Shown: in pieces, positions 35,855 through 45,191 of the stretch | Layout of the letters: the number at the start of each line of letters is the position of its first letter | Position numbering within the stretch: the stretch's first letter is position 1 | NCBI RefSeq assembly: GCF_000969905.1 | Contig: NZ_CP009520.1 | Span: 1,488,001-1,552,000, forward strand | Direction of reading: 5' to 3' | Length of the DNA stretch: 64,000 nt | Source of the DNA: Methanosarcina vacuolata Z-761 | GTDB taxonomy: Archaea; Halobacteriota; Methanosarcinia; Methanosarcinales; Methanosarcinaceae | Notes under the pieces: generated by a model | Databases searched by the model: none | What the model was told of the DNA's origin: nothing | Seen by the model: the letters and a program-made list of their open reading frames with translations, nothing else | Position numbers and translations under genes: made by a program

Positions 35855-36137
35855 TTAATCACCGATCTCAAAACTTTACGATTAACCTTAAACACGTATT
35901 CATAAATTTATCTTTTGATTTTAACCAATTTTTATTGAAGATTAACTGAACTCAATCATTGCATATACTATAGGAATTAAGAGTTATCACCGATTAAGAA
36001 AATTAGTTAGAGCAAAAAAAGCATAAGGAATGCAGAAGCAAAACTAAAAGCATAAGGAAGACACGATTTTGCCTTAAACAATTTTCAGATCTACTTTGTT
36101 TGGTTCTGTGTACAGTACCCGCTAAGATACAATTAGT

Positions 36138-36740
36138 TTACACAATTTTGATTCCCAGAATCCGCGCAAGTTCTATTGCTTGCTCTGCATTGACTATAGC
36201 TCCTCTGAGTTCCTTGCATGTATCGGATACTGCAATCCCGTCGATGATACAATCCGTTAAATCAATGTCTTTGAGTAAGGCTTTAAAGAAATCTGCTCCT
36301 GTGAAATTAACCGCTTTCAGCCTGGGCTTCTTTAGCCGAATCTCGGATAAGAAGGCTTCCGTGAAATTGCAGTCACGAATGGTGCAGTTTTCCAGTACAG
36401 AACTTGAAAAATCCGCATATCGAAAGGAATCGTCTGTTAAAGAGGTTTCTTTCATGCAGCTCTTGCTGAAGTTACCGCCATCGCCCTTGCACTTTAACAT
36501 TTTGGAGCCTTTCCAGTAGCTGTCCATAAATCTGCAATTCGCAAAATTGCAGTTATCAAACACCGAATTGTAAAAGAGGGTTTTTGAAAAATCACAATTG
36601 TTGAATTGGCATTGTATAAACTGTACCGACTCGAATTCTATCCTTGCGATATCGACGTCCGAAAGCGTCTCGCCTTCAAAGCGTGTGTTTTCTATGTAAT
36701 TGTCATCGGATTTTGCGGCTATAATTCTGCTTTCCAACAT
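36138..36740 (-). CDS. Pentapeptide-repeat protein (Qnr-like fold)
   Basis: 200 residues with GGAG before the ATG. Nearly the whole chain consists of five-residue repeats of A(D/N)LXX type with central F or L: CQFNNCDFSKTLF, CNFANCRF, CNFTEAFL, VNFTGADFF. This makes a right-handed square beta-helix with the shape of B-DNA; Qnr and McbG relatives protect gyrase. The size fits the Qnr group. A single hydrophobic break near the middle (KKPRLKAVNF) could be the coil junction. The physiological role here is unknown. AT-rich neighbours suggest acquisition from bacteria. Confidence 0.82.
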   Translation of the reverse strand: MLESRIIAAKSDDNYIENTRFEGETLSDVDIARIEFESVQFIQCQFNNCDFSKTLFYNSVFDNCNFANCRFMDSYWKGSKMLKCKGDGGNFSKSCMKETSLTDDSFRYADFSSSVLENCTIRDCNFTEAFLSEIRLKKPRLKAVNFTGADFFKALLKDIDLTDCIIDGIAVSDTCKELRGAIVNAEQAIELARILGIKIV

Positions 36741-36979
36741 GCTTCCGTCTCCATATATTGATGTTTCCAGATGGTTATACTATAAGAGTTAGGAATAAAA
36801 GACTCAGAGTTAGGAATAAAAGACCCTAAATAATATTAACAAATTCAACTGGTAAAATAGTATTTTCTGACATCACATTTATTATTTATATAACACACAG
36901 ATAAATGGAAATTTTGTGATTTCTTGATCTAAGTTACAATGTCAAAACTCAGTATTTGAAGGATGGAGGAAACTCTCAG

Positions 36980-37621
36980 ATGAGAGAAGAAGAAAAGATA
37001 TTTTCGGGCAAAATGTTTGATTCGCGCAATAAAGAACTGAGAGACATCAAACATAAGGCGCACACTGCATGTCAAAGATACAATGCAATGGACGAATATG
37101 ATCCCGACCGTTTGCCAATTATCAAGGAATTTATTGGCGGCATCGGCAAGAAATATTATTTTCAGGGACCTATTCAGTTCAATTACGGCTGTCACACCTT
37201 TATTGGAGAAAACTTTGTTGCGAATTTCAATCTTATGGTTATGGATGACGCACGTATTTATATTGGCGACAATGTATGCTTCGGGCCGAATGTTTCGTTA
37301 ATGGCCACTTCTCATCCCCTGATTGCCCGGGAACGTATAGGAACAGACGAAAACGGGAACACGATAATGGCAGAATACGCCGAAGAAATCCATATCGGCA
37401 ACAACGTGTGGATCGCATGTAATGTTGTTGTACTGGGCGGCGTACATATAGGTAACAATGTGGTAATCGGTGCCGGCAGCGTCGTAACAAAAGATATTCC
37501 GGATAATCATCTTGCTTTTGGCAACCCTTGCCGTCCGGTTCGTCCGATCACCGAAGCTGACAGTAAAAAGCATTTGATTTTGGAAGAAGATCTCAAGCAT
37601 TTTGGATATAACGTTAAATAA
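36980..37621 (+). CDS. Hexapeptide-repeat (maltose/galactoside-type) O-acetyltransferase
   Basis: 213 residues from the ATG at 36980, which has GGAGG upstream; the TTG at 36956 is ignored. It begins with the maltose-acetyltransferase N-terminal domain (EEEKIFSGKMFDSRNKEL). The left-handed beta-helix follows: IGENFVANFNLMVMDDARIYIGDNVCFGPNV, with the catalytic histidine in SHPL, and IGNNVWIACNVVVLGGVHIG at the end. It transfers acetyl from acetyl-CoA to a sugar hydroxyl in the cytoplasm. The substrate sugar cannot be read from the sequence. It resembles bacterial enzymes, a sign of transfer. Confidence 0.87.
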   Translation: MREEEKIFSGKMFDSRNKELRDIKHKAHTACQRYNAMDEYDPDRLPIIKEFIGGIGKKYYFQGPIQFNYGCHTFIGENFVANFNLMVMDDARIYIGDNVCFGPNVSLMATSHPLIARERIGTDENGNTIMAEYAEEIHIGNNVWIACNVVVLGGVHIGNNVVIGAGSVVTKDIPDNHLAFGNPCRPVRPITEADSKKHLILEEDLKHFGYNVK

Positions 37622-37803
37622 TTGAGGTCAAATCAAGGTCAAATTAAGGTCAAACTGTATCTGAATTTCATAAAAGAGAAAACGAAAAGAGCATCGTTAG
37701 ACATTAAACTAGGCAAGTCAGGTATTAAGAAATATGGTTTGGTTTTTATAAATGCTGCCATTATTATCGAAATACTCAAATATTTAAATTCACATTTTTC
37801 TTT

Positions 37804-38199
37804 ATGCTGTTAATAAAAACAAAAATCGGGCCAAGTAAGATAAACGGTATTGGTCTTTTCGCTAATCAATTTATTCCAAAAGGAACTGTAATATGGAAAT
37901 TTCACTCTGGATATGATATCAAAATTGATAAAAATGAACTTGCTAAACTGTCGGAGATAACGAAAGACTGTTTTTTGAAATACGCATATCTTAATCCGGA
38001 TACAGATAAATACATTCTATGTCTTGATGATGCTCGTTATTTTAATCACTCCGATGATCCTAATTGCATAGATGAATCTCCCATAGAAGAGAACGAAGGA
38101 ATAACTTTCGCTGCAAGAGATATACAATCAGGCGAAGAGCTTACTTCTGACTACAGAAAATATGATGCAGATTATGACTACAAAATGAGTATCCCTTGA
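37804..38199 (+). CDS. SET-domain protein
   Basis: 131 residues, a stand-alone SET domain. GIGLFANQFIPKGTVIW is the N-terminal SET motif, ARYFNHSDDPNC is the NHS(x)xPN cofactor knot, and GEELTSDY carries the catalytic tyrosine. There is no pre- or post-SET cysteine cluster. SET enzymes methylate lysines with SAM; small ones are known from bacteria and viruses. It may act on a DNA-bound or ribosomal protein, but the target is unknown. No clear ribosome binding site precedes the ATG. It ends the accessory stretch. Confidence 0.8.
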   Translation: MLLIKTKIGPSKINGIGLFANQFIPKGTVIWKFHSGYDIKIDKNELAKLSEITKDCFLKYAYLNPDTDKYILCLDDARYFNHSDDPNCIDESPIEENEGITFAARDIQSGEELTSDYRKYDADYDYKMSIP

Positions 38200-38304
38200 T
38201 TTTGAATTTGATGACTAAATAGCGTGCCAATCTTTCAATAAATTCAAAGTCAAATTTTTGAGTACTGTAATATAAAAGAAAAGAGCATCAAAAGAAAGCT
38301 CTCT

Positions 38305-38409
38305 TCTTTCAATATTCTTCAAATACTCTTTCAATATTCTTCAAATACTCTTTCAATATTCTTCAAATACTCTTTCAATATTCTTCAAATACTCTTTCAA
38401 TATTCTTCC
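38305..38409. repeat. 22-bp tandem repeat, about 4.8 copies
   Basis: TCTTTCAATATTCTTCAAATAC is repeated head to tail, ending just before the 3' end of the CobN-like gene at 38419. It is non-coding. Confidence 0.88.
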
Positions 38410-38418
38410 TATATATTT

Positions 38419-41400
38419 TTACATTTTCTTTTTATAGAACCCGAAATAGATTCCACCAATGGCTGCTACCACGAAGAGCATTCCAAAAATATCAGAACCC
38501 GAGAATGAGAAACCATTATCCTCTGGCTCGTCTGCGGAATCTTTCTGCATCTCATAGCCTTCAACATAATCCGGGTCAGCAGTTGATTTCGAGACCTCGG
38601 GTGCAGGTTCGGGAGAATCGATTCCATATCCTGCATCGCTCTCTACAACAGTCTGATTGTTGCTCTCCGTACTCCGAATTACAGGCGTTGAACTTCCTTT
38701 ATTGCCACTACTACTGTGTTTTTCACCATTGCTGCTTTGTTTTTCAGTTTCTTCCTGTTCAAGGGATTCCTGCGTAGCATTTTCTATTGCTTCGCTAAAA
38801 CCTGGGACCGAGACCATGCCTGATACATAGCTGTTGAGAAGGGGATTTCCGCATGTATGATGGCAGCAGGTAACTCCATCTTCGACTACGGAGTCTTCAT
38901 ATTCCGTAGCAAGGCTTTCGAGTACCTCATCAGAGGCATCCCAGTTGCCTTTGCGGGCGGTCTCCAGCATCCGGGCTGTCATGGACTGGTAAGCATAAGG
39001 ATTATTCTGCTTAATCCAGTCGCTTAGTTCCTGGTCCGCCACGTATGTCTTATACACCTGGTTCCACATGTCATCACTGATCAAATCCGGGTTCGTAGCT
39101 TCCCAGCCCCATAAGTTCTCAACGAAATCCGACATTTCCCTGGCTCCTGCATAACCGCTTCCCTGCATACCTTCAATCCACTTTGAATTGAAATATCTGG
39201 AGTAGGTTTCCCTCGTAAGAAACTTTTCCAGGGTTTCGGTTTTCTCGTCCCCGTTTGTCAGCATGTTCGTGATATATGAATCAGGGTACTTTCCTTCCGA
39301 AACGGAACTGATCGCAAGATTCAAACCTCCAAGATACTGGAAGAAATCATCATTGTCCAGAGTCCCGTAGAGGTTTGTGCTCCGGCTGTGCACTGTAGCT
39401 TCAACCCCTTCAAGGTTCTTTTCGAAAAGCTCCTTCAGGTCTTCCCCCCATACGTCTTCTCCATAGGCGTTGCACATCTTGTTGATGTAAAGCTCTGCAA
39501 GCGCGTCGTTGCTTTCCCAGGTATCACTTGAAGAGATCGCATTGGGAAGGCCTGTTCCGTAGGCGCCGTCCGAAGACCCGAAAATCCTGAGCAGGGCAAG
39601 GTCCAGAGCCTCACTATCATTAAGAGAACCGTCGCTCGTCAAAGAAGATTTCAGTGCATCAGCATTTTCCCGGACATAATTGGGAGAGTCTTCCTGGGCA
39701 TAAGCCAGTTTTACGGCCTTGTCCAGCAGGCGGACCTTATCAGGGTACATGTCCCTGTAGAGCCCGGAAATCTGCACTACCACATCAATTCTTGGCCTGC
39801 CCAGAGTCTCCATGGGAATAGCCTCCACATCAACTACTCGGCCGCTGTTCCATACAGGCTTGACCCCGAGCAGGTAGAGAATCTCAGATTCCATAACTCC
39901 CTCATGCCTTGTGGTTTCTCCTGCCCAGAGGACATACGCTACCTTTTTAGGATAAGTCCCGTGCTCGTCAACATAAGCTTCAAGCATCTGGTCAGCCATC
40001 TCCTGCCCTAAAGTCCAGGCAGCTTCGGTCGGCACTATCCGCTGGTCAAAAGCATAGAAGTTTCTTCCAGACGGCAGAGTTTCAGGATTTCGAACAGGGT
40101 CGCCTCCGAGGTTTCCGAGGATAAACTTGCCGTCCAGGGCATTGAGCACCTGATCGATTTCCTCTTCCCCGAGAGACAGGTTTGCAGCATAGTCTTCCGC
40201 ATTTGAAAGGAAGGTACTGACGTTTTCATTGCTTTTCCCGAGCACCTGCTTCTGAGCGGCTGTGGAATTGACTCCCTGGTTGAGGACAAGGTCAAGCAGA
40301 TAGAGCTGAGCCCCTTCGGTTTTATTGAATTCATTAACCGAATCAGCAAAGTCAGTTCCGAGCATTGAATTTACCATACCTGCAAGCTGCTCTCCTTTCG
40401 GGCTTGTACCAAGGACATGCAGCCCGTAAGGCATGGACTGACTCTTATACTCGTCCAGAAGATCTTCAAGCCCCTCCAGGAAAGTTGTATTAAAATAAGT
40501 CTCGTTGTTTTCTGCCTCTGTCATGTTGAATTCTTCATCCAGGGAAAGAGACTGAGTCAGGTTTAAAATTTCAGACCTGTGAGCCGCTTTAAGGGATGCG
40601 TCTGCCTCGGCCTGTTCATAGTTCTGGATAGCTTCGCTTAGATTTGAATAATTTCCATAGCTTCCTGCTGAAATAATCGGGGGTACAAGATGGTCAACAA
40701 TGACTGCTCCTCCTCTGCGCTTTGCCTCATTTCCTTCCCCAAGCCCGTCCATGACATAAGGATAAATCACGGGCTTATCACTTATCATCAGGGAAGGCCA
40801 GTCATACCGAGAAAGCCCGAACTCTTTTCCAGGTAGCCATTCCTGAGTCCCATGCCTGCCGAAGTGAACAAGGGCATCACTGCTGAACCCTCCTTCCTCC
40901 TCGGAATGCTGGAGCCAGAGGTAGAAAGCAATGTACTGGTGGTGAGGAGGTAAATCATTGTCGTGATAGAGAGCCTCGTTATCATCAAGCCAGCCTCTTG
41001 AAGGCTGTGGAGCCAGAATCACATTCTTCCCGACCTCGATCCTGGGAATCACAAGGTATTTTCCAGTCTCGTTTTCCCATACCATAATCTTTCCAGGTGC
41101 AGGGCCCCACTGGTCAATGACCTCCTGCTGCCTCTCTTCAGGGAGTTCCGAGAACCATTTCTCATAGGTACTTTCTGGGAGGAGAACGACTTTGCCGGTA
41201 TCAACCATTTTCTGGAGTTCCCCAGGCGCCCAGGTCCCTATGTTTATACCCTGGGTAAGCATCAAATTCAGGAGTTCAGTTTCGTTTAAGGTCTGGTTTT
41301 CATTCAGGGCATATCCGTCTTTAGCCATAGCGCCAAGAAGGTTGGATAAACTTGGAATGACATCGAGATAAGAAGCCCCTATGTTATCCTTCCCTCCTCC

Positions 41401-43098
41401 GTGATTATAATAGATTATAGCAACTTTTTTGTCCGACTCCGGAATTTCACTGAGGTTCACCCAGCTCTCCACACGGTCAACGAGCCAGTCTACCTGGTAA
41501 TCTATGGAAACCGAAGTTTCAGTCTCGGTTTCGGAATCTACTTCCGTTGCAGCCATTATTACCGGGTCAATAGCTCCCCAGAGTTCCTGCAAATCGAGCT
41601 TCATCATCTTATCCGAAGGAAGCGGCCTGCTGCTGGCTTCGTACTCGGTCCTGTTCATGTAATTATCAATAATGCCGTTGATTACAGGCACATCGAGCTC
41701 TTCGGCATCAAACTTGTTGCCAAAGTACGTAAATGAAATAATTGCATCCACAAGGACCTCATCCCCCTGCTTGAAAAAGTCGCCGGAGGAAAGGTTATCA
41801 GATCCGTATGTAGCAATAACATTGTAGCCTTTTGCTTCCAGTTTTGAGATCAGGGCATCAATTGGCTCAATCTGGAAGGGGAAATAGCTCTGGTACATGG
41901 TAATTGCAATTGTAGGCTTTGCAGGGTCGTATACATGCCCTCCGTCGCTTCTGTTTGAATACCAGGCAAGATAGGTATCCAGAGAATCGGTAAAGTAACC
42001 TGTCATGTTCGTGTGGTATATCGCCCTTTCTGGAAGCGTATGCGGATCCTCATATATCAGGTCAGACCTGCCACAGCAGTCACTGGCGATGCAGAATATA
42101 AGATTTTTCAGGTTGTCCTGGTCGTAAGCCCCATTAAGCCAGTAGTTATTCAGTTTTTCCCTGTAGCTTTCAATCTGGTCTTCAGGAAGAGGGATGCTCT
42201 CATTCAGAAGGGTATCGTCATCAATAACCACACACCCGTTGGCAATTGCACTGTCCACAGTCGGTGTGATTTTCTGGGCCGTCGAAGGACTGAGCATGTT
42301 GATGTATATTATGTCCATTGTACTCAGGTCAACGTCATTTTCCATCACGTAGTCAGCCATAAAACAGCTAAGAGTAAGGTTCAGGCTGTTGTTACTGTTT
42401 ATCCCTTCCGCCAGGTTTTTGAGTGGGAGTTCATGGCTCCTGTATCCGGTCACAATGGCAATGTTCAGGTGCTGGCTGCTGCCGGAATTACTTCCAACCT
42501 GGCTGGAGTTATCCTGAATCTGGCTGGAATTAATCTGAGTTTCACTGGAATTATCCTGAGTTTCACTGGAATTACTCTGAGTTTCACTGGAATTACTCTG
42601 AGTCTCGCTGGAATTATCCTGAGTTTCTGTTCCAGTTTCCTTTAACAAAAGAACGTTTGTGGAACCCAGAGGGATAGGGTCGTCATTCATCTGTTTCTGG
42701 CGGGTGAGTCCACTGATTCTGGCACTGCCAGACAGACCAGCCTCACTGACAGGCAGGTCAAGAAGGGCCTGAGACTCATTTTCATCGATATTCCTGCTTG
42801 AGGTATCAAGATTCACTATAAGGTCCGTTCCGTTTTGAACCTGAATTTGTTCATCGGCACGGCGCCATTTGTCCTCGTTGTAAAGAGCTACAAGCGTATA
42901 GTTTCCGTCGGGAATGTCGGAAAGCAGGTAATTGCCTTCAGCATCGCTGGTTGTGCTGGCAACGAGTTCATACTGAAGATCTCCGCTTCCAGCCGCCGGA
43001 GAAATCGAAAACAACGTTAAAAGCATAAAAAATGCCAGTATTGAAACCTTAGTTTTTTTGTTCAAAAGGTTCGTTTCTTTATTCAATTGTTCATTCAT
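38419..43098 (-). CDS. Exported, membrane-anchored CobN/Mg-chelatase H-like protein
   Basis: 1559 residues. It begins with a signal peptide (about 17-36), then a carboxypeptidase-regulatory-like beta domain (about 45-97; DAEGNYLLSDIPDGNYTLVAL), a Ser/Thr/Asn/Gln-rich stalk (about 150-207) with SSETQ(D/S)N repeats, and the CobN-type chelatase large subunit (about 210-1450). FGRHGTQEWLPGK and GLGEGNEAKRRGGAVIVDHLVPP are hallmark motifs. A Ser-rich linker and one hydrophobic helix ending in YKKKM form the anchor (about 1530-1559). So the chelatase-like part probably lies outside the cell. CobN normally inserts cobalt into a corrin; here it is divergent from cbiM, suggesting cobalt capture or corrinoid handling. 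The start follows GCAGGAA. Confidence 0.85.
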   Translation of the reverse strand: MNEQLNKETNLLNKKTKVSILAFFMLLTLFSISPAAGSGDLQYELVASTTSDAEGNYLLSDIPDGNYTLVALYNEDKWRRADEQIQVQNGTDLIVNLDTSSRNIDENESQALLDLPVSEAGLSGSARISGLTRQKQMNDDPIPLGSTNVLLLKETGTETQDNSSETQSNSSETQSNSSETQDNSSETQINSSQIQDNSSQVGSNSGSSQHLNIAIVTGYRSHELPLKNLAEGINSNNSLNLTLSCFMADYVMENDVDLSTMDIIYINMLSPSTAQKITPTVDSAIANGCVVIDDDTLLNESIPLPEDQIESYREKLNNYWLNGAYDQDNLKNLIFCIASDCCGRSDLIYEDPHTLPERAIYHTNMTGYFTDSLDTYLAWYSNRSDGGHVYDPAKPTIAITMYQSYFPFQIEPIDALISKLEAKGYNVIATYGSDNLSSGDFFKQGDEVLVDAIISFTYFGNKFDAEELDVPVINGIIDNYMNRTEYEASSRPLPSDKMMKLDLQELWGAIDPVIMAATEVDSETETETSVSIDYQVDWLVDRVESWVNLSEIPESDKKVAIIYYNHGGGKDNIGASYLDVIPSLSNLLGAMAKDGYALNENQTLNETELLNLMLTQGINIGTWAPGELQKMVDTGKVVLLPESTYEKWFSELPEERQQEVIDQWGPAPGKIMVWENETGKYLVIPRIEVGKNVILAPQPSRGWLDDNEALYHDNDLPPHHQYIAFYLWLQHSEEEGGFSSDALVHFGRHGTQEWLPGKEFGLSRYDWPSLMISDKPVIYPYVMDGLGEGNEAKRRGGAVIVDHLVPPIISAGSYGNYSNLSEAIQNYEQAEADASLKAAHRSEILNLTQSLSLDEEFNMTEAENNETYFNTTFLEGLEDLLDEYKSQSMPYGLHVLGTSPKGEQLAGMVNSMLGTDFADSVNEFNKTEGAQLYLLDLVLNQGVNSTAAQKQVLGKSNENVSTFLSNAEDYAANLSLGEEEIDQVLNALDGKFILGNLGGDPVRNPETLPSGRNFYAFDQRIVPTEAAWTLGQEMADQMLEAYVDEHGTYPKKVAYVLWAGETTRHEGVMESEILYLLGVKPVWNSGRVVDVEAIPMETLGRPRIDVVVQISGLYRDMYPDKVRLLDKAVKLAYAQEDSPNYVRENADALKSSLTSDGSLNDSEALDLALLRIFGSSDGAYGTGLPNAISSSDTWESNDALAELYINKMCNAYGEDVWGEDLKELFEKNLEGVEATVHSRSTNLYGTLDNDDFFQYLGGLNLAISSVSEGKYPDSYITNMLTNGDEKTETLEKFLTRETYSRYFNSKWIEGMQGSGYAGAREMSDFVENLWGWEATNPDLISDDMWNQVYKTYVADQELSDWIKQNNPYAYQSMTARMLETARKGNWDASDEVLESLATEYEDSVVEDGVTCCHHTCGNPLLNSYVSGMVSVPGFSEAIENATQESLEQEETEKQSSNGEKHSSSGNKGSSTPVIRSTESNNQTVVESDAGYGIDSPEPAPEVSKSTADPDYVEGYEMQKDSADEPEDNGFSFSGSDIFGMLFVVAAIGGIYFGFYKKKM

Positions 43099-43579
43099 AA
43101 TTCCTGCTCCAGAAATAATCGATTTTTCCTCACTCCAAAAAATAATTGATTTTTCGCGCTGCGAGGATATTATTAAATAATCTTGAGACTGCGCGCTACT
43201 TGCAAGAAATCCCTTATTCTTTCACTTTTAAATTCTTCATTAACAGACATGAAAAATCAGATCAATAAGAACGAGAAATCGCATAGTGCACAGATAAATA
43301 AAGTAAACTTTACTTATCACTCCAAAGAAAAACATCATCAAATATCCTTAATCAAAAGGTATTTTAAAGAAAAATAATCTCACAAATTTTAAGTTACTCA
43401 CCTCAGTAACGTAAATTATTACGTAATTTCAGCTCAATTTTAGTTTACTTGTATAAAAGACTAAGATTTTAGGTAATAGTTGTTATCCAGAAAGGTAACT
43501 TATAAAGGAAAAGTGCAAATTACGGCATAAAATGCTATTAATTGAACCTGTTCATTGGACCTATTAACCGAAATGTGAA

Positions 43580-43771
43580 TTGACTTGCTAATCAACTTGC
43601 TAATTGACTTGCTAGTTGACTTGCTAATCGACTTGCTAATCAACTTGATACTCGACTTGCTACTCTACTTGCGAATCAACTTGCTAGTTGACTTGCTAAT
43701 CAACTTGATAATCGACTTGCTACTCGACTTAATACTCGACTTGATACTCGACTTGATAACCGAACCTGTTA
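43580..43771. repeat. 12-bp tandem repeat between the CobN-like gene and cbiM
   Basis: Units such as CTTGCTAATCAA, CTTGATACTCGA and CTTGCTAGTTGA repeat about fifteen times. It translates to a Leu/Ile/Asp repeat that is not a gene. Confidence 0.85.
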
Positions 43772-44050
43772 ACAGAACACGAATAAATTTAGTAGATTTA
43801 CATATTTTCTGAATTCAAACTTTTCTTTTGGAAATTGTGATAAATATTACCACTATGATTTTGCAATAACATGGACACGACTAACAGATCCTGGTTGCAT
43901 AAATTGAAAAAAGCAAAAATATTTTTTAAGTGTATATGACTATTAATTCAAGTTATCTTGTTTTGCTCTAATTTTCTATCATCTTGAAACCATTCTTACA
44001 TTTTAATTAATCTTAGGGGCGTTCACGCTCTTGTTTTTCCATTACCGTAA

Positions 44051-44064
44051 CTTATATATATAAA
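44051..44064 (+). promoter_or_regulatory. Probable TATA box of the cbiMN transcript
   Basis: CTTATATATATAAA lies about 100 bp upstream of the cbiM start; initiation near 44088 would leave a leader of about 75 nt. GGTGATC is the ribosome binding site before the ATG at 44164. Confidence 0.55.
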
Positions 44065-44163
44065 ACAACGCAATTTAACTTGTCTTAACTTCAATAATAT
44101 TTACTTGTGTGACTTTTCATGTTTAAATGACTATTATTATATTTACTGTTTAATGGTGATCCA

Positions 44164-44859
44164 ATGCATATAATGGAAGGATTTTTACCTGCTATTTGGT
44201 GTATAGTTTGGTTTGCAATATCAATACCAGTTGTTGCATTAGGTGTTTACAAACTAAATAAGTTAGTGAAAGAAAAACGTGAAATTTTACCTTTGCTTGC
44301 CGTCGCAGGTGCATTTGTTTTCGTACTTTCTTCACTGAAAATGCCTTCGGTTACCGGAAGCTGTTCTCACCCTACAGGAACAGGCATAGGTGCGATCATG
44401 TTTGGGCCTGCTATTACTGCAGTTCTCTCAACAATTGTGCTTATCTATCAAGCTCTCTTCCTGGCACATGGCGGTCTGACCACCCTTGGAGCCAATGTAT
44501 TCTCTATGGGCATTGTGGGTCCTGTTGTGGCTTATTGTGTGTATAAAGCAGGCATGAAAGCCAATCTTAATTTATATCTTGTCGTATTTCTCGCTGCAGC
44601 CTTTGGGGACTGGGCTACTTATGTAACTACCTCTGTAGAACTTGCCCTGGCTTTTCCGGCAGCTTCCGGCGGATTCCTTGCTTCATTTACTAAGTTTGCG
44701 ACTATTTTTGCAGTAACTCAGGTGCCCCTTGCAATCATGGAAGGTGCCGTAAGTGCCTTGCTCTTCAAGTATGTTGTTAATGTCAAAAGTGACATCCTTG
44801 TGGAAATGAAAATTATTGAAGATAAAGTTGTGAAAAAGTTGAGGGGGACTTCTGCATGA
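44164..44859 (+). CDS. cbiM: Cobalt ECF transporter substrate-binding component CbiM
   Basis: 231 residues, starting MHIMEG: the family keeps a His at position 2, which with neighbouring residues binds the metal. About seven membrane helices, with [18 protein letters not shown] and [19 protein letters not shown], both hallmarks of CbiM/NikM. It captures Co(II) (nickel is the alternative cargo of close relatives) in the cytoplasmic membrane. It overlaps cbiN by 4 bp (ATGA). Confidence 0.92.
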   Translation: MHIMEGFLPAIWCIVWFAISIPVVALGVYKLNKLVKEKREILPLLAVAGAFVFVLSSLKMPSVTGSCSHPTGTGIGAIMFGPAITAVLSTIVLIYQALFLAHGGLTTLGANVFSMGIVGPVVAYCVYKAGMKANLNLYLVVFLAAAFGDWATYVTTSVELALAFPAASGGFLASFTKFATIFAVTQVPLAIMEGAVSALLFKYVVNVKSDILVEMKIIEDKVVKKLRGTSA

Positions 44860-45191
44860 GCAGAAAGCTGGAAATTATAGTACTTGCCATTTTCCTGATC
44901 TTTGCGGCGCAGTTCATTTATATGTCTTCAACTACGGATGCTGAGTACGGAGGAGCTGACGGGCAAGCCGAAAACGCAATTAATGATATTACTGGCGGGA
45001 CCTATAAACCAATTGCAGAACCTATTTGGGAGCCTCCAAGCGGGGAAATCGAAAGCCTCCTTTTCGGTCTTCAAGCAGCCATAGGTGCAGGAATTCTCGG
45101 ATACTTCTTTGGTTATTACAGGGCTAAGAACAACTATGAAAAAAAAATCGGGTTCAAAACCGGAAGTGAACCTGAAAAGCAATCTCTATAA
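44856..45191 (+). CDS. cbiN: Cobalt ECF transporter auxiliary protein CbiN
   Basis: 111 residues with two membrane helices (about 6-24 and 68-88) and an extracellular loop between them ([19 protein letters not shown] then [24 protein letters not shown]). The GYxP/[13 protein letters not shown] motif is typical of CbiN and NikN. It contacts CbiM to open metal loading. It is coupled to cbiM by an ATGA overlap. cbiQ and cbiO are about 2.6 kb away, after the CDF gene, so the set is split. Confidence 0.9.
   Translation: MSRKLEIIVLAIFLIFAAQFIYMSSTTDAEYGGADGQAENAINDITGGTYKPIAEPIWEPPSGEIESLLFGLQAAIGAGILGYFFGYYRAKNNYEKKIGFKTGSEPEKQSL

Larger units (their letters stand above)
33695..35990. repeat. Threefold tandem duplication of a gene-plus-spacer unit (about 0.8 kb)
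   Basis: Three successive units share not only the gene but also the spacer. The 3' blocks (near 33700, 34480 and 35295) share GAAGC...AACTG, ATAATCAAATAC and CCTTTACTCT stretches. The 5' blocks (near 34262, 35117 and 35852) share AATCACC, CTTAAC/TTAAACA and TTTATCTTTTGATTTTAACC. A 12-bp repeat (CTAAAACAAGAT type) occurs at about 34412-34478 in the second spacer. No other gene is visible in the spacers. Confidence 0.85.
43099..44163. other. Divergent regulatory region of the cobalt locus
   Basis: About 1.07 kb between the CobN-like gene and cbiM. Two copies of AAATAAT(C/T)GATTTTTC (near 43113 and 43138) lie just upstream of the CobN-like start, and a TATTATTAAATAAT stretch (near 43167) may be its TATA element. 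The middle is repetitive (43580-43771). GGGCGTTCACGCTC (44017-44030) sits upstream of the cbiM TATA box. I see no riboswitch. Confidence 0.5.

Noticed and set aside
38305-38409. CRISPR array
   Set aside because: Repeats are directly adjacent with no spacers; the same holds for the other tandem arrays.
43585-43812. 75-codon frame of Leu/Ile/Asp repeats
   Set aside because: It is a translation of a 12-bp DNA repeat with no ribosome binding site.
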